Below, in pieces: positions 52,683 to 61,332 of a stretch of DNA of 64,000 nucleotides. The position numbers and the translations under genes were made by a program. This DNA comes from Promicromonospora thailandica (GTDB lineage: Bacteria > Actinomycetota > Actinomycetes > Actinomycetales > Cellulomonadaceae): positions 434,001 to 498,000 of the forward strand of contig NZ_JAMTCS010000001.1 of the NCBI RefSeq assembly GCF_024171955.1, given 5' to 3'. The number at the start of each line of letters is the position of its first letter. The stretch's first letter is position 1. The notes under the pieces were generated by a model, which saw only the letters and a program-made list of their open reading frames with translations, had not been told where the DNA came from and made no database searches.

Positions 52683-52751
52683 CCCCGATGTCCGGCTGAC
52701 CCCGCGCATCGGAGCGCCTCGGGCAGCACGACCTCGACGTGGAGGTTCGAC

Positions 52752-54035
52752 ATGACACACCCGCATCCGCGCCCGCCCGGCCGACCCGGCCGCCGCGCGC
52801 TCGTCTGGACCGCGGCGATCCTCGCCGCGCTGCTCACACCGCCCGCGGTGGCGACCGCCACCGCCGGACCGCCCGGCGGACCTGCCGGGTCCGCTCAGTC
52901 CGTCGCCGCCGGCGCCTGGTCCTCCCGCACGGCCGGCGGCATGACCACGCAGCTCTACGTGCCGACCACGCCGCCCGCCCTGGCCGCAGGACGCGCGCTG
53001 ATGATCACCCTGCACGGCTGCGTGCAGACGGCGACCACCCTGAGGAACGGCGGGAACTGGGCGGCCACCGCCGACGAGCACGGCATGGTCGTGGCCGTGC
53101 CCGCCGCGCCGAACGGCGGCGTGCTGCTCGGCTGCTGGGACTACTACGACACGTCCCACTCGCGGGCCAACCCGGCACGGCACGACGACAACCTGCTCCA
53201 GCTCGTCGACGACCTGCTCGGCGACGCCTCCCTCGACATCGACCCCCACCAGGTCTACCTCTCCGGGCTCTCGTCCGGCGGCGGCGAGACCATGGTCATG
53301 GGCTGCCTCGCGCCCGACGTGTTCGCCGGGATCGGGATCGACGCCGGCCCCACGGTCGGCACCACGTCGGGCCAGATCGGGTCGGTGGCGACCACCAGGG
53401 CGCAGGCCACCACCGTCTGCCGCAACTTCGCCTCGACCGGGTCGCCGGGCTTCGGCACGCAGGTGACGTCGGTAGTCTACGGCTCGTCCGACACCACCGT
53501 CGCGACCGGGTACAACACCCTGAACGCGCAGGTCATGGCGGATATCTACGGCGCCACGACGCAGTCCTCGTTCTCCCTGGCGGGGCTGCCCGGCAGCAAC
53601 ACCGCGGGCACCGGCACCCTGTGGTCCGACGCCGCGGGACCGCGCGTCTCCCTGATCGCCAACACGAACGTGGGCCACGCGTGGCCGGCCGGCGGCGGCC
53701 CGGGCGGCTCGTACATCTCGACGAGCTCGGTCAACTACCCCGCGTATGTGACGGACTTCTTCTTCGACACCAACCGCCGCGTGGACCGGTCCGCCGAACC
53801 CACCGACCCGCCCACCGACCCGCCGACGGACCCGCCCACCGAACCCGGCCTGTACTGCGGGTCGGCCACCAACGCGCAGCACCGGGCCGCGGGCCGGGCC
53901 ACGTCGTACGGCATCGACCCGTACAACCCGTTCTACGCCGTCGGCTCGCTGGACTACCTGGGCCAGGGCAACGCGACGACGACCACGCTGCGCGAGACGT
54001 CAGAGGGGGTGTTCGACAAGGTCAGCGGCTGCTGA
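52752..54035 (+). CDS. Secreted PHB depolymerase-family esterase
   Basis: A 427-residue secreted esterase. A signal peptide (RRALVWTAAILAALLTPPAV) is followed by the catalytic domain (about 50-345): the oxyanion motif ITLHGCVQTATTLRN, lipase box SGLSSGG (Ser174), and His in NVGHAWPAG. This is the PHB-depolymerase/feruloyl-esterase (PF10503-like) type. A Thr-Asp-Pro-Pro linker (about 352-370, TDPP repeats) joins a C-terminal domain with Cys at both ends (GLYCGSATNAQHRAAGRATS ... FDKVSGC) that may bind the polymer. It would release 3-hydroxybutyrate or oligomers, matching the catabolic genes upstream. GGAGGT precedes ATG 52752. Acetylxylan or feruloyl esterase activity is the main alternative. 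Confidence 0.9.
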   Translation: MTHPHPRPPGRPGRRALVWTAAILAALLTPPAVATATAGPPGGPAGSAQSVAAGAWSSRTAGGMTTQLYVPTTPPALAAGRALMITLHGCVQTATTLRNGGNWAATADEHGMVVAVPAAPNGGVLLGCWDYYDTSHSRANPARHDDNLLQLVDDLLGDASLDIDPHQVYLSGLSSGGGETMVMGCLAPDVFAGIGIDAGPTVGTTSGQIGSVATTRAQATTVCRNFASTGSPGFGTQVTSVVYGSSDTTVATGYNTLNAQVMADIYGATTQSSFSLAGLPGSNTAGTGTLWSDAAGPRVSLIANTNVGHAWPAGGGPGGSYISTSSVNYPAYVTDFFFDTNRRVDRSAEPTDPPTDPPTDPPTEPGLYCGSATNAQHRAAGRATSYGIDPYNPFYAVGSLDYLGQGNATTTTLRETSEGVFDKVSGC

Positions 54036-54043
54036 CGCCTCAG

Positions 54044-54133
54044 CCCTCGGGAGCGTGCCGCACTCATCCCTCGGGAGCGTGCCGCACTCATCCCTCGGGA
54101 GCGTGCCGCACTCATCCCTCGGGAGCGTGCCGC
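54044..54133. repeat. 24-bp tandem repeat, 3.75 copies
   Basis: The unit CCCTCGGGAGCGTGCCGCAC plus TCAT is repeated at 54044, 54068 and 54092 without change, then 18 bases at 54116. The last copy holds the stop codon and the final residues HAPEG of the ramB-like gene, so the array is a tandem copy of that gene's 3' end into the spacer towards the depolymerase gene. Confidence 0.92.
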
Positions 54134-55659
54134 TCCAGGAACCGGTAGACCTCCGTGGTCTCCACGCCCGGGTACGCGCCCGAGGGCATCGCGGCGAGCA
54201 TCGACGCGTGCGGCCGCGCCGAGGGCCACGCGTAGTCGCCCCACTTCTCGATCAGGTCCGCGGGCGGACGGCGGCAGCACGACTCGTCCGGGCAGGACGA
54301 CGCCGTCCGCACCGTGGTCTCTCGTCCCGAGAACCACTTGACGTGCGCGAACGGCACGCCGACCGACACGGAGAACGCGCCGTCCGAGGTGTTCTCCACG
54401 CGCGAGGTGCACCAGTAGGTGCCCGACGGCGTGTCCGTGTACTGCGCGTACGGGTTGAACCGGTCCTCGACGTCGAACACCTGGCGCGCCGTCCACCGCT
54501 TGCAGACGTGCTGACCCTCGACCGCGCCCAGCGCGTCCGCGGGGAACCGGACGCCGTCGTTCTCGTACGCCTTGTGCAGGATCCCCGACTCGTGGACCTT
54601 CATGAAGTGCACCGGGATGCCCAGGTGCCGCGTGGCGAGGTTGGTGAACCGGTGCGCCGCGGTCTCGAACGACACCCCGAACGCGTCGCGCAGGTCCTCG
54701 ATGGCGATGGCGCGCTCGTCCTTGGCCTCGCGGAGGAACTTCACGCCCGGCTTCTCGGGCACCATGAGCGCCGCCGCCAGGTAGTTCGCCTCGACCCGCT
54801 GGCGCAGGAACTCCCCGTAGTGGCGCGGCTCCGTGTGGTCCAGCACGTGCGAGGCGAGCGCCTGGAGCAGCGCCGACCGGGTGTTGGACCGCCCGCGGAA
54901 CCCCTTGGACGGCAGGTACACGCGGCGGTTGCGGGTGTCGATCACGGAGCGCGTCGAGTGCGGCAGGTCGCCCACGTAGTGCAGCGTGAACCCGAGGTGC
55001 GCGGCGATCTCCGCGGCCATCCGCTGCGGCAGCGGGCCGGAGGTGTGGCCGACGTCGGCGAGCAGCCCCTTGGCGACCTGCTCCAGCTCGGGCAGGTAGT
55101 TGTCCCGGGCGCGCATGTCGTCGCGCAGCTCGGCGTTGGCCCGGCGGGCCTCCTCGGGGGTGGCCGCACGCTCGGTGTGCAGGCGCTCGAGCTCCCGGTG
55201 CAGCGCCAGGATGGTGGACAGCGCGTCGTGCGGCAGCGACTTGCCGATGCGCACGCCCTCGATGCCGAGCGAGGCGAACAGCGGCCCGCGCTGCACACGC
55301 TCCAGCTCGATCTCGAGCGCGTCCCGCTCGGACGGCGGCTCGGCCGACAGCAGGTCGTCCACGCTCGCGCCGAGCGCCCGCGCGATGGCCTGCAGCTGGG
55401 AGAACTTCGGCTCGCGCTTCCCGTTCTCCAGCGTGCTGACCTGCGACGGGGCCCGGTCGATGGCCGTGGCGAGGTCGTCGAGGGTCATGCCCTTGCTCGT
55501 GCGCAGGTGGCGGATGCGGCGGCCGATCGTCAGCGCGTCGGGCTCGCCGTCCGGAACCGTCACCACGAGGTTCTGACCGCTCTGCGTAGGACGCGAGGAA
55601 GCGGAGTTTCGCGCGGTTCTGCGTGCGCCGACGGAAGATGCCATGCCCGAGGGTGACAT
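54112..55659 (-). CDS. RamB-like XRE-family regulator (short-chain fatty acyl regulator)
   Basis: A 515-residue protein: an XRE HTH (about 46-100: IRHLRTSKGMTLDDLATAID, RAPSQVSTLENGKREPKFSQ), a coiled linker, an ImmA/IrrE-like core (about 230-320; ANYLAAALMVPEKPGVKFLR is the degenerate HExxH-like region) and a Cys-rich C-terminal ScfR domain (CKRWTARQVFDVEDRFNPYA, SSCPDESCCRRP). This is the RamB (Corynebacterium) / Rv0465c (Mycobacterium) type, which controls aceA, aceB and acetate genes. It is divergent from aceA here. I chose ATG 55659 for its GGAAGG site; GTG 55668 is alternative. The 3' end lies in a 24-bp tandem repeat. Confidence 0.93.
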   Translation of the reverse strand: MSPSGMASSVGARRTARNSASSRPTQSGQNLVVTVPDGEPDALTIGRRIRHLRTSKGMTLDDLATAIDRAPSQVSTLENGKREPKFSQLQAIARALGASVDDLLSAEPPSERDALEIELERVQRGPLFASLGIEGVRIGKSLPHDALSTILALHRELERLHTERAATPEEARRANAELRDDMRARDNYLPELEQVAKGLLADVGHTSGPLPQRMAAEIAAHLGFTLHYVGDLPHSTRSVIDTRNRRVYLPSKGFRGRSNTRSALLQALASHVLDHTEPRHYGEFLRQRVEANYLAAALMVPEKPGVKFLREAKDERAIAIEDLRDAFGVSFETAAHRFTNLATRHLGIPVHFMKVHESGILHKAYENDGVRFPADALGAVEGQHVCKRWTARQVFDVEDRFNPYAQYTDTPSGTYWCTSRVENTSDGAFSVSVGVPFAHVKWFSGRETTVRTASSCPDESCCRRPPADLIEKWGDYAWPSARPHASMLAAMPSGAYPGVETTEVYRFLERHAPEG

Positions 55660-55679
55660 ACGCGACACCTTCCGATCAA

Positions 55680-55701
55680 CAGAAGAACCCGAGATCTTCT
55701 G
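55680..55701. promoter_or_regulatory. Inverted repeat in the ramB-aceA intergenic region
   Basis: CAGAAGA-N8-TCTTCTG lies 21 bp upstream of the regulator start and 100 bp upstream of aceA. The area also holds GATTCGC and CTTCGCGGAGGCCGAAG half-site-like elements. A RamB-like or autoregulatory operator is likely, but the classic low-GC RamB box is not present. Confidence 0.4.
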
Positions 55702-55800
55702 CCGGGATTCGCTTGTGAAGGGGCTTCGCGGAGGCCGAAGGTCGTATCACGTCACCGGCAGACGCGGTGACCACGTTCCGTCCCGAGGAGGAGAACCGCC

Positions 55801-57159
55801 ATGAGCGCACCCACGATCAACCCCACGTCCGAGGCGACCACGTCCGCGACGACCGCGGTGCCGGCGGCGAACTCCGTCCGCGCCGGCGACCAGGTGCAGA
55901 CCGCCGACGAGCTGCGCGAGTCCTGGGCGGCCGACCCCCGGTGGGCCGGCGTCGAGCGCACCTACACCGCCGAGGACGTCGTCGCCCTGCGCGGCTCCGT
56001 GGGCGAGGAGAACACGCTCGCCCGGCGCGGGGCCGAGCGTCTCTGGCGCCAGCTGCACGAGGAGAACTACATCAACGCCCTCGGGGCGCTGACCGGCAAC
56101 CAGGCCGTGCAGCAGGTCAAGGCCGGGCTGCAGGCCATCTACCTGTCCGGCTGGCAGGTGGCCGGCGACGCCAACCTCGCGGGCCAGACCTACCCGGACC
56201 AGTCCCTCTACCCGGCCAACTCGGTGCCGGCCGTGGTGCGCCGCATCAACAACGCCCTGCTGCGCGCCGACCAGATCGACGTCGCCGAGAACGGCGCCCC
56301 GACCCGCGACTGGCTCGCGCCGATCGTGGCCGACGCCGAGGCCGGGTTCGGCGGGCCGCTCAACGCGTACGAGCTGATGAAGTCGATGATCCAGTCGGGC
56401 GCCGCGGGCGTGCACTGGGAGGACCAGCTCGCCTCGGAGAAGAAGTGCGGCCACCTGGGCGGCAAGGTGCTCATCCCCACCCAGCAGCACATCCGCACCC
56501 TCAACGCCGCGCGCCTGGCCGCCGACGTCGCCGACGTCCCGTCGGTCGTGATCGCCCGGACCGACGCCGAGGCGGCGACACTGATCACCTCCGACGTCGA
56601 CGAGCGTGACCGCCCGTTCATCACCGGCGAGCGCACCAGCGAGGGCTTCTACAAGGTCACCAACGGCATCGAGCCGTGCATCGCCCGCGCCAAGGCCTAC
56701 GCGCCCTACTCCGACCTGATCTGGATGGAGACCGGCACGCCGGACCTGGAGCTCGCGCGCACGTTCGCCGAGGCCGTCAAGGCCGACCACCCGGACCAGA
56801 TGCTGGCGTACAACTGCTCACCGTCGTTCAACTGGAAGAAGCACCTCGACGACGACACGATCGCCAAGTTCCAGCGCGAGCTGGGCGCCATGGGCTTCAC
56901 CTTCCAGTTCATCACGCTGGCCGGCTTCCACGCCCTGAACTACTCGATGTTCGACCTGGCCCACGGCTACGCCCGCGAGCAGATGTCGGCCTACGTGAAG
57001 CTGCAGGAGCTCGAGTTCGCCGCCGAGGAGCGCGGCTACACCGCCACGCGCCACCAGCGCGAGGTCGGCACCGGCTACTTCGACCGCGTGGCCACCGCCC
57101 TCAACCCGGACTCCGCGACCACCGCGCTGGCCGGCTCGACCGAGACGGCGCAGTTCTGA
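55801..57159 (+). CDS. aceA: Isocitrate lyase
   Basis: A 452-residue class I isocitrate lyase, cleaving isocitrate to succinate and glyoxylate. The catalytic signature KKCGH is at 214-218 (Cys216 is the base). Other conserved blocks are [52 protein letters not shown] and [17 protein letters not shown]. The first ~28 residues are a Thr/Ala extension. GAGGAGGAG lies upstream of ATG 55801. aceB begins in its stop codon (TGATG), so the glyoxylate shunt is one transcript. Confidence 0.96.
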   Translation: MSAPTINPTSEATTSATTAVPAANSVRAGDQVQTADELRESWAADPRWAGVERTYTAEDVVALRGSVGEENTLARRGAERLWRQLHEENYINALGALTGNQAVQQVKAGLQAIYLSGWQVAGDANLAGQTYPDQSLYPANSVPAVVRRINNALLRADQIDVAENGAPTRDWLAPIVADAEAGFGGPLNAYELMKSMIQSGAAGVHWEDQLASEKKCGHLGGKVLIPTQQHIRTLNAARLAADVADVPSVVIARTDAEAATLITSDVDERDRPFITGERTSEGFYKVTNGIEPCIARAKAYAPYSDLIWMETGTPDLELARTFAEAVKADHPDQMLAYNCSPSFNWKKHLDDDTIAKFQRELGAMGFTFQFITLAGFHALNYSMFDLAHGYAREQMSAYVKLQELEFAAEERGYTATRHQREVGTGYFDRVATALNPDSATTALAGSTETAQF

Positions 57160-58982
57160 TGACCGCCACGATCGACACCCGCGCCCAGGGCACCAGCCCC
57201 TACGACCCCGACGCCGGCCTGGCCGGCCTCGGCACCCCGCCGTCGCGGACGGCGTCCGCTCCGACGACGGCGGCCCGCGGCTCCGCACCGCGCACGCTGC
57301 TGGGCGGCGGCGTGGGGGCCTCCGGCACCGGCGCCCGCCGCGGCGTGATCACCGTGACGGCCCCCGTCGGCCCCCGGTACGAAGAGATCCTCACGCCCGA
57401 GGCCCTCGGGTTCCTGGCCCTGCTCCACGACCGGTTCGACGCCGCGCGCGACGAGCTGATCGCGCAGCGCCAGCTCCGGCGTCAGGACATCGCGGACGGC
57501 ACCGACCCCGACTTCCGGGCCTCCACCCGGCCGGTGCGCGACGACCCCGACTGGCGGGTCGCCGGCTCGCGGAACGCCCCCGGCCTCGAGGACCGGCGCG
57601 TCGAGATCACAGGTCCCACCGACCCGAAGATGACCATCAACGCGCTCAACTCCGGGGCCCGGTGCTGGCTCGCCGACGCCGAGGACGCCTCCAGCCCCAC
57701 GTGGCCCAACGTGGTGGAGGGGCAGCTCGCCCTGCACGACGCGATCCGTGGCACGCTCACCTTCACCAACGAGGCGGGCAAGGAGTACCGGCTGCGGTCG
57801 GCGGACATCGCGGACCTGCCCACCATCGTGTTCCGGCCGCGCGGCTGGCACCTCGACGAGGCCCACCTGCGCTACACGGACGCGCACGGCATCACGAGCA
57901 ACGCCCTGGGCAGCCTCGTGGACTTCGGGCTGTACTTCTTCCACAACGCGGCCGAGCTCATCGCCCGCGGGCGCGGGCCGTACTTCTACCTGCCGAAGCT
58001 CGAGGGCTACCGAGAGGCGCGGCTGTGGAACGAGGTGTTCGAGGTGGCGCAGGACGCCCTCGGCATCCCCCGGGGCACGATCCGTGCGACGGTGCTCGTC
58101 GAGACGCTGCCCGCGGCGTTCGAGATGGAGGAGATCCTCTACGAGCTGCGCGACCACTGCGCGGGCCTGAACGCGGGACGCTGGGACTACCTGTTCTCGG
58201 TGATCAAGTGCTTCCGCACCCGCGGGGAGTCGTACGTGCTCCCGGACCGCGCACAGGTCACCATGACGGCGCCGTTCATGCGCGCGTACACCGAGCTGCT
58301 CGTGGCCACGTGCCACAGGCGCGGGGCGCACGCCATCGGCGGCATGAGCGCGTTCATCCCCGACCGCCGCGACCCGGAGGTCACCGAGCGCGCGTTCGCC
58401 CAGGTGGCCGCCGACAAGCGGCGCGAGGCCGGCGACGGGTTCGACGGCACGTGGGTGGCGCACCCCGACCTCATCCCCGTGGCCCTCGCCGAGTTCGACG
58501 CGGTGCTCGGGGACGCTCCGAACCAGGTGTCCCGCCTGCGGGACGACGTCGCCGTGGGGCAGCACGAGCTGCTCGACGTCGCGTCGGCCCGCCGGGGCGG
58601 GGCCACGGTGACGTCGGCGGGCCTGCGGTCCAACGTCTCGGTCGCCGTCCGGTATCTCGACGCCTGGCTCCGCGGTACCGGGGCTGCGGCGCTCGACAAC
58701 CTCATGGAGGACGCCGCCACCGCCGAGATCTCACGGTCGCAGGTGTGGCAGTGGATCGCCTCCGGCACGGTGACGGACGACGACCAGGAGCCCGTGACCC
58801 GCGAGCGGGTCGACGCGATCCTGCTCGACGTGGTCGCCGACCTGCCGCAGGAGCCCGGGAACCGGATCGAGGACGCGGCGGCGATCTTCCGCCAGGTCGC
58901 CCTCCAGGACGACTTCCCGCCGTTCCTCACCACCCCCGCCTACCAGGGCCACCTGGTCGACTCGGCGGTCGACCGGCCGTAG
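57159..58982 (+). CDS. aceB: Malate synthase A with N-terminal extension
   Basis: A 607-residue malate synthase of the A type: glyoxylate and acetyl-CoA to malate. The family signature is [20 protein letters not shown] (about 325-345); [19 protein letters not shown]-like, [38 protein letters not shown] and [10 protein letters not shown] blocks follow in order, and [17 protein letters not shown] near 440. The A-type core is usually ~530 residues; here ~70 extra residues (Ala/Thr/Gly/Pro-rich) precede the [20 protein letters not shown] start of the fold. ATG 57159 overlaps the aceA stop. Note that many high-GC actinobacteria use the G-type enzyme instead. Confidence 0.94.
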   Translation: MTATIDTRAQGTSPYDPDAGLAGLGTPPSRTASAPTTAARGSAPRTLLGGGVGASGTGARRGVITVTAPVGPRYEEILTPEALGFLALLHDRFDAARDELIAQRQLRRQDIADGTDPDFRASTRPVRDDPDWRVAGSRNAPGLEDRRVEITGPTDPKMTINALNSGARCWLADAEDASSPTWPNVVEGQLALHDAIRGTLTFTNEAGKEYRLRSADIADLPTIVFRPRGWHLDEAHLRYTDAHGITSNALGSLVDFGLYFFHNAAELIARGRGPYFYLPKLEGYREARLWNEVFEVAQDALGIPRGTIRATVLVETLPAAFEMEEILYELRDHCAGLNAGRWDYLFSVIKCFRTRGESYVLPDRAQVTMTAPFMRAYTELLVATCHRRGAHAIGGMSAFIPDRRDPEVTERAFAQVAADKRREAGDGFDGTWVAHPDLIPVALAEFDAVLGDAPNQVSRLRDDVAVGQHELLDVASARRGGATVTSAGLRSNVSVAVRYLDAWLRGTGAAALDNLMEDAATAEISRSQVWQWIASGTVTDDDQEPVTRERVDAILLDVVADLPQEPGNRIEDAAAIFRQVALQDDFPPFLTTPAYQGHLVDSAVDRP

Positions 58983-58999
58983 GCGGCCGCACCAGAGCC

Positions 59000-59029
59000 G
59001 GGGTGCCCCGCCACCGGGCGGGGCACCCC
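59000..59029 (+). terminator. Terminator of the aceA-aceB operon
   Basis: A perfect 13-bp stem GGGGTGCCCCGCC / GGCGGGGCACCCC with loop ACCG lies 17 bases past the aceB stop and is followed by CTCCATCC. Confidence 0.85.
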
Positions 59030-59037
59030 CTCCATCC

Positions 59038-59112
59038 GCCCGGCACCGTGACCGCAGCCGATCTCTCTCCGCACCCCGCCACCCCTGGGGCCACGCGGTC
59101 ACGGTGCCGGGC
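59038..59112. repeat. 18-bp perfect inverted repeat in the spacer before the M15 peptidase
   Basis: GCCCGGCACCGTGACCGC (59038-59055) and GCGGTCACGGTGCCGGGC (59095-59112) are perfect complements around a 39-base loop. The rest of the 317-bp spacer (58983-59299) holds the terminator above, the promoter below and a weaker CGCCAGGG/CCCTGGCG pair (59120-59163). Confidence 0.75.
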
Positions 59113-59131
59113 TTCTCACCGCCAGGGGTTC

Positions 59132-59159
59132 TTGCCTGATTCGTCGGAATCGCTACCCT
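59132..59159 (+). promoter_or_regulatory. Candidate promoter of the M15 peptidase gene
   Basis: TTGCCT (59132-59137), 16 bp, TACCCT (59154-59159). Within the spacer is GATTC-GTCG-GAATC. The implied 5' UTR is ~135 bases. Confidence 0.4.
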
Positions 59160-59299
59160 GGCGTCCTCGACCGGCGGCACCGGAGCCGCGCCCGGCGCAC
59201 GACTACCGGCCCGCGCTCGCGTCCTGTCGCCGGAGCCGGACCTGCCGTGCGGCCGACCGCGCGGCAGCAGCAGAGCCGTAGCACGTATCAGGGGGCGTC

Positions 59300-60802
59300 G
59301 TGAGAGCAGTACCGGACAGGCCAGACCAGAGCAGGACAGAGCAGGACGGGCAGCCGGGCGGGCCTGGCGGACGCCTCGTCCGTCGCCGCGGCGCCTGGAG
59401 CGGCGCCGTCGCGCTCGCCGTGACGGGCGGGGTGCTCGTCAGCGCCTCGGCGAGCGTGCCGCTGCCAGGAGCGCTCCCGGGGACGGCGGCGCCGACGGTC
59501 CCCAGCGGTTCGACGTCGTCCGCCCTGGACGCGACCGGGACGGCCACGCGTGCCGCCGCCGTCGGGGCGGCGCACCGCGAGGTCTCGGTGGACCAGGTGC
59601 TCGCCGTGCTGGACCGCGCCCAGAAGATGCTGCGGCGCAGCCCCTCCCCCGACATCGCGCAGGCGGCCGCGGAGCTCGGCATGCTCTGGACCACGTACCG
59701 CGCCCAGGAGCTGGTGCTCGCGGAGCAGGACGCGCCGGCGCGCGCCACGGAGGGGATCGTCGACCGGGTGACCTTCGACCAGGTCGCCGTCGCCGCGATG
59801 CGGCTCGCGAACATGCTGGACCCGACGTCGCCGGGTGCGCTGATCGAGCTGCGGGCGGACGCCGGGTCCACGCTGCGCCGGAGCCTGCTGGAGACCGTGG
59901 CCGCGCACGGCGCGTCCACCGTGGGCTACGCGAACGGCCGTATCCCCGCCGACGTGCTGTGCCCGCTGGAGTTCGCGCCCGGGCACCTGCTGCGCTGCGA
60001 CGCCGCCGAGCGGCTGACCGCCCTGAGCGCCGCGTTCGAGCAGCGGTTCGGCTACCCGATCCCGCTCACCGACTCCTACCGCTCGCTGGCCACCCAGGTG
60101 GCGGTCAAGGGCACCAAGCCGCACCTGGCGGCGATCCCGGGCACGTCGAACCACGGGTGGGGACTCGCTGTCGACCTGGACGACCCGGTGGCCGGCGGCG
60201 CCTCGGCGGAGTACGTCTGGCTGCGCCTGCACGGACCCGACTACGGCTGGGACAACCCGTCCTGGGCGCGCCTGGACGGCGCCAAGCCCGAGCCGTGGCA
60301 CTTCGAGTTCTTCGCGGCAGGAGCCGTCCCGGACCGCGCCGTCGACCCGTCCGACGTCGGCACGTGGGCGCCCGGCGGAGCCGGTGGTGCGCACGAGGAG
60401 AGCGCCGCACGGCCGGCGACCCACGTCGTGGAGCGGCCCGCCGCGCAGGACCGCCCGGGTGCGGGCGGCTCCGGCGGGGACGGCCAGGGTGCCGGCGGCA
60501 CGGGTGGGGATGGTGCCGGCGGCACGGGTGGGGATGGTGCCGGCGGCACGGGTGGGGACGACGGCGCGGCGGACGCGCCGGACACCGACGCGCCCCCGGC
60601 GCCGGCCCCCGCGCCCGCCGAGCCGCCCGCCGCACCGCCCACCGAGCCGCCTGCCGAGGAGCCGGACGCACCCGCAGGACTCGTGGAGGACGTCGTCGGC
60701 GGGACCGTCGGCCTGGTGACCGGCACGGTGGACGGCGTGGTCGGCGGGCTGGTGGGCGGCCTGCTCGGCGCCGGCGACACGGCCGGCGCGCCGACCGACT
60801 AG
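59300..60802 (+). CDS. Secreted M15-family D-Ala-D-Ala carboxypeptidase-like protein
   Basis: A 500-residue protein: basic N-terminus and hydrophobic signal/anchor (SGAVALAVTGGVLVSASASV), a helical region (about 90-200), then a VanY/M15 peptidase domain (about 220-345). Zinc-site motifs are SNHGWGLAVDLDD (His and Asp) and KPEPWHFEFF (Glu base and His). Such enzymes trim the peptide stems of peptidoglycan. The C-terminal third is low complexity: three GAGGTGGD repeats, an Ala/Pro stretch and a hydrophobic Gly/Val tail (VGGTVGLVTGTVDGVVGGLV) that may anchor it to the membrane. GTG 59300 follows AGGGGG. It ends with a stop overlapping that of the convergent gene (CTAG). Confidence 0.85.
   Translation: MRAVPDRPDQSRTEQDGQPGGPGGRLVRRRGAWSGAVALAVTGGVLVSASASVPLPGALPGTAAPTVPSGSTSSALDATGTATRAAAVGAAHREVSVDQVLAVLDRAQKMLRRSPSPDIAQAAAELGMLWTTYRAQELVLAEQDAPARATEGIVDRVTFDQVAVAAMRLANMLDPTSPGALIELRADAGSTLRRSLLETVAAHGASTVGYANGRIPADVLCPLEFAPGHLLRCDAAERLTALSAAFEQRFGYPIPLTDSYRSLATQVAVKGTKPHLAAIPGTSNHGWGLAVDLDDPVAGGASAEYVWLRLHGPDYGWDNPSWARLDGAKPEPWHFEFFAAGAVPDRAVDPSDVGTWAPGGAGGAHEESAARPATHVVERPAAQDRPGAGGSGGDGQGAGGTGGDGAGGTGGDGAGGTGGDDGAADAPDTDAPPAPAPAPAEPPAAPPTEPPAEEPDAPAGLVEDVVGGTVGLVTGTVDGVVGGLVGGLLGAGDTAGAPTD
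60488..60559 (+). repeat. Three 24-bp tandem repeats inside the M15 peptidase gene
   Basis: The 24-bp unit GGTGCCGGCGGCACGGGTGG + GGAT recurs three times in frame (60488, 60512, 60536; the last ends GGAC), encoding GAGGTGGD. Such arrays change length by slippage and would vary the linker length. Confidence 0.85.
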
Positions 60803-61074
60803 ACGGCGTCGTCCGCCCGCGGGCTCTCGGTAGCCGGTGCGGCCGCGCTGCCAGCCCGCGGGCGGAGGATGGCGTTGGTCAGCGCCGTCGAGGTCGGCCA
60901 GGCGACCATGGTGAGCAGGAACGCGAGGGGCCAGGCGATGGCGAACTGGCGCGGCCAGCTCGCGAGCCACTCCAGGGACGGCCCGCCCGAGAAGATGAGG
61001 CCGAGGAGGCCCGACATCGTCGCGGCCATGAGGAAGGTCATGATGACCTGGGAGAGGAAGGTCTGCTTGTTCAT
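60799..61074 (-). CDS. DUF2798-like two-helix membrane protein
   Basis: A 91-residue membrane protein with two helices: FLSQVIMTFLMAATMSGLLG and FAIAWPLAFLLTMVAWPTST, the second with the RQFAIAWPLAFLL motif of the DUF2798 family. Function unknown. ATG 61074 was chosen for the start just before the first helix; upstream frame to 61212 looks non-coding. Its stop codon overlaps that of the convergent M15 gene. Confidence 0.75.
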   Translation of the reverse strand: MNKQTFLSQVIMTFLMAATMSGLLGLIFSGGPSLEWLASWPRQFAIAWPLAFLLTMVAWPTSTALTNAILRPRAGSAAAPATESPRADDAV

Positions 61075-61332
61075 CGTCGGTACCTTGTCCGGGCCGACGG
61101 CGCCAGGGCTGGTCGCGCTGACGCCACCGACCCTCGTCGAGGGATGGGGCGCCACGGGTTCGCGCCGGCGGCGCGACTTCATCTCAGCGGGACCGAGGGC
61201 TGGAATAACCACACCAGCCTGAATCTTTTTGGCGCCCCCATCCTACCGTCGCCGGATGCTGGGGCGGGTGATCTTCTCGTCACGCGGCCTGACTCGGGCT
61301 TTTTAGCCCATATCACCGGATAACGTGCGCGC

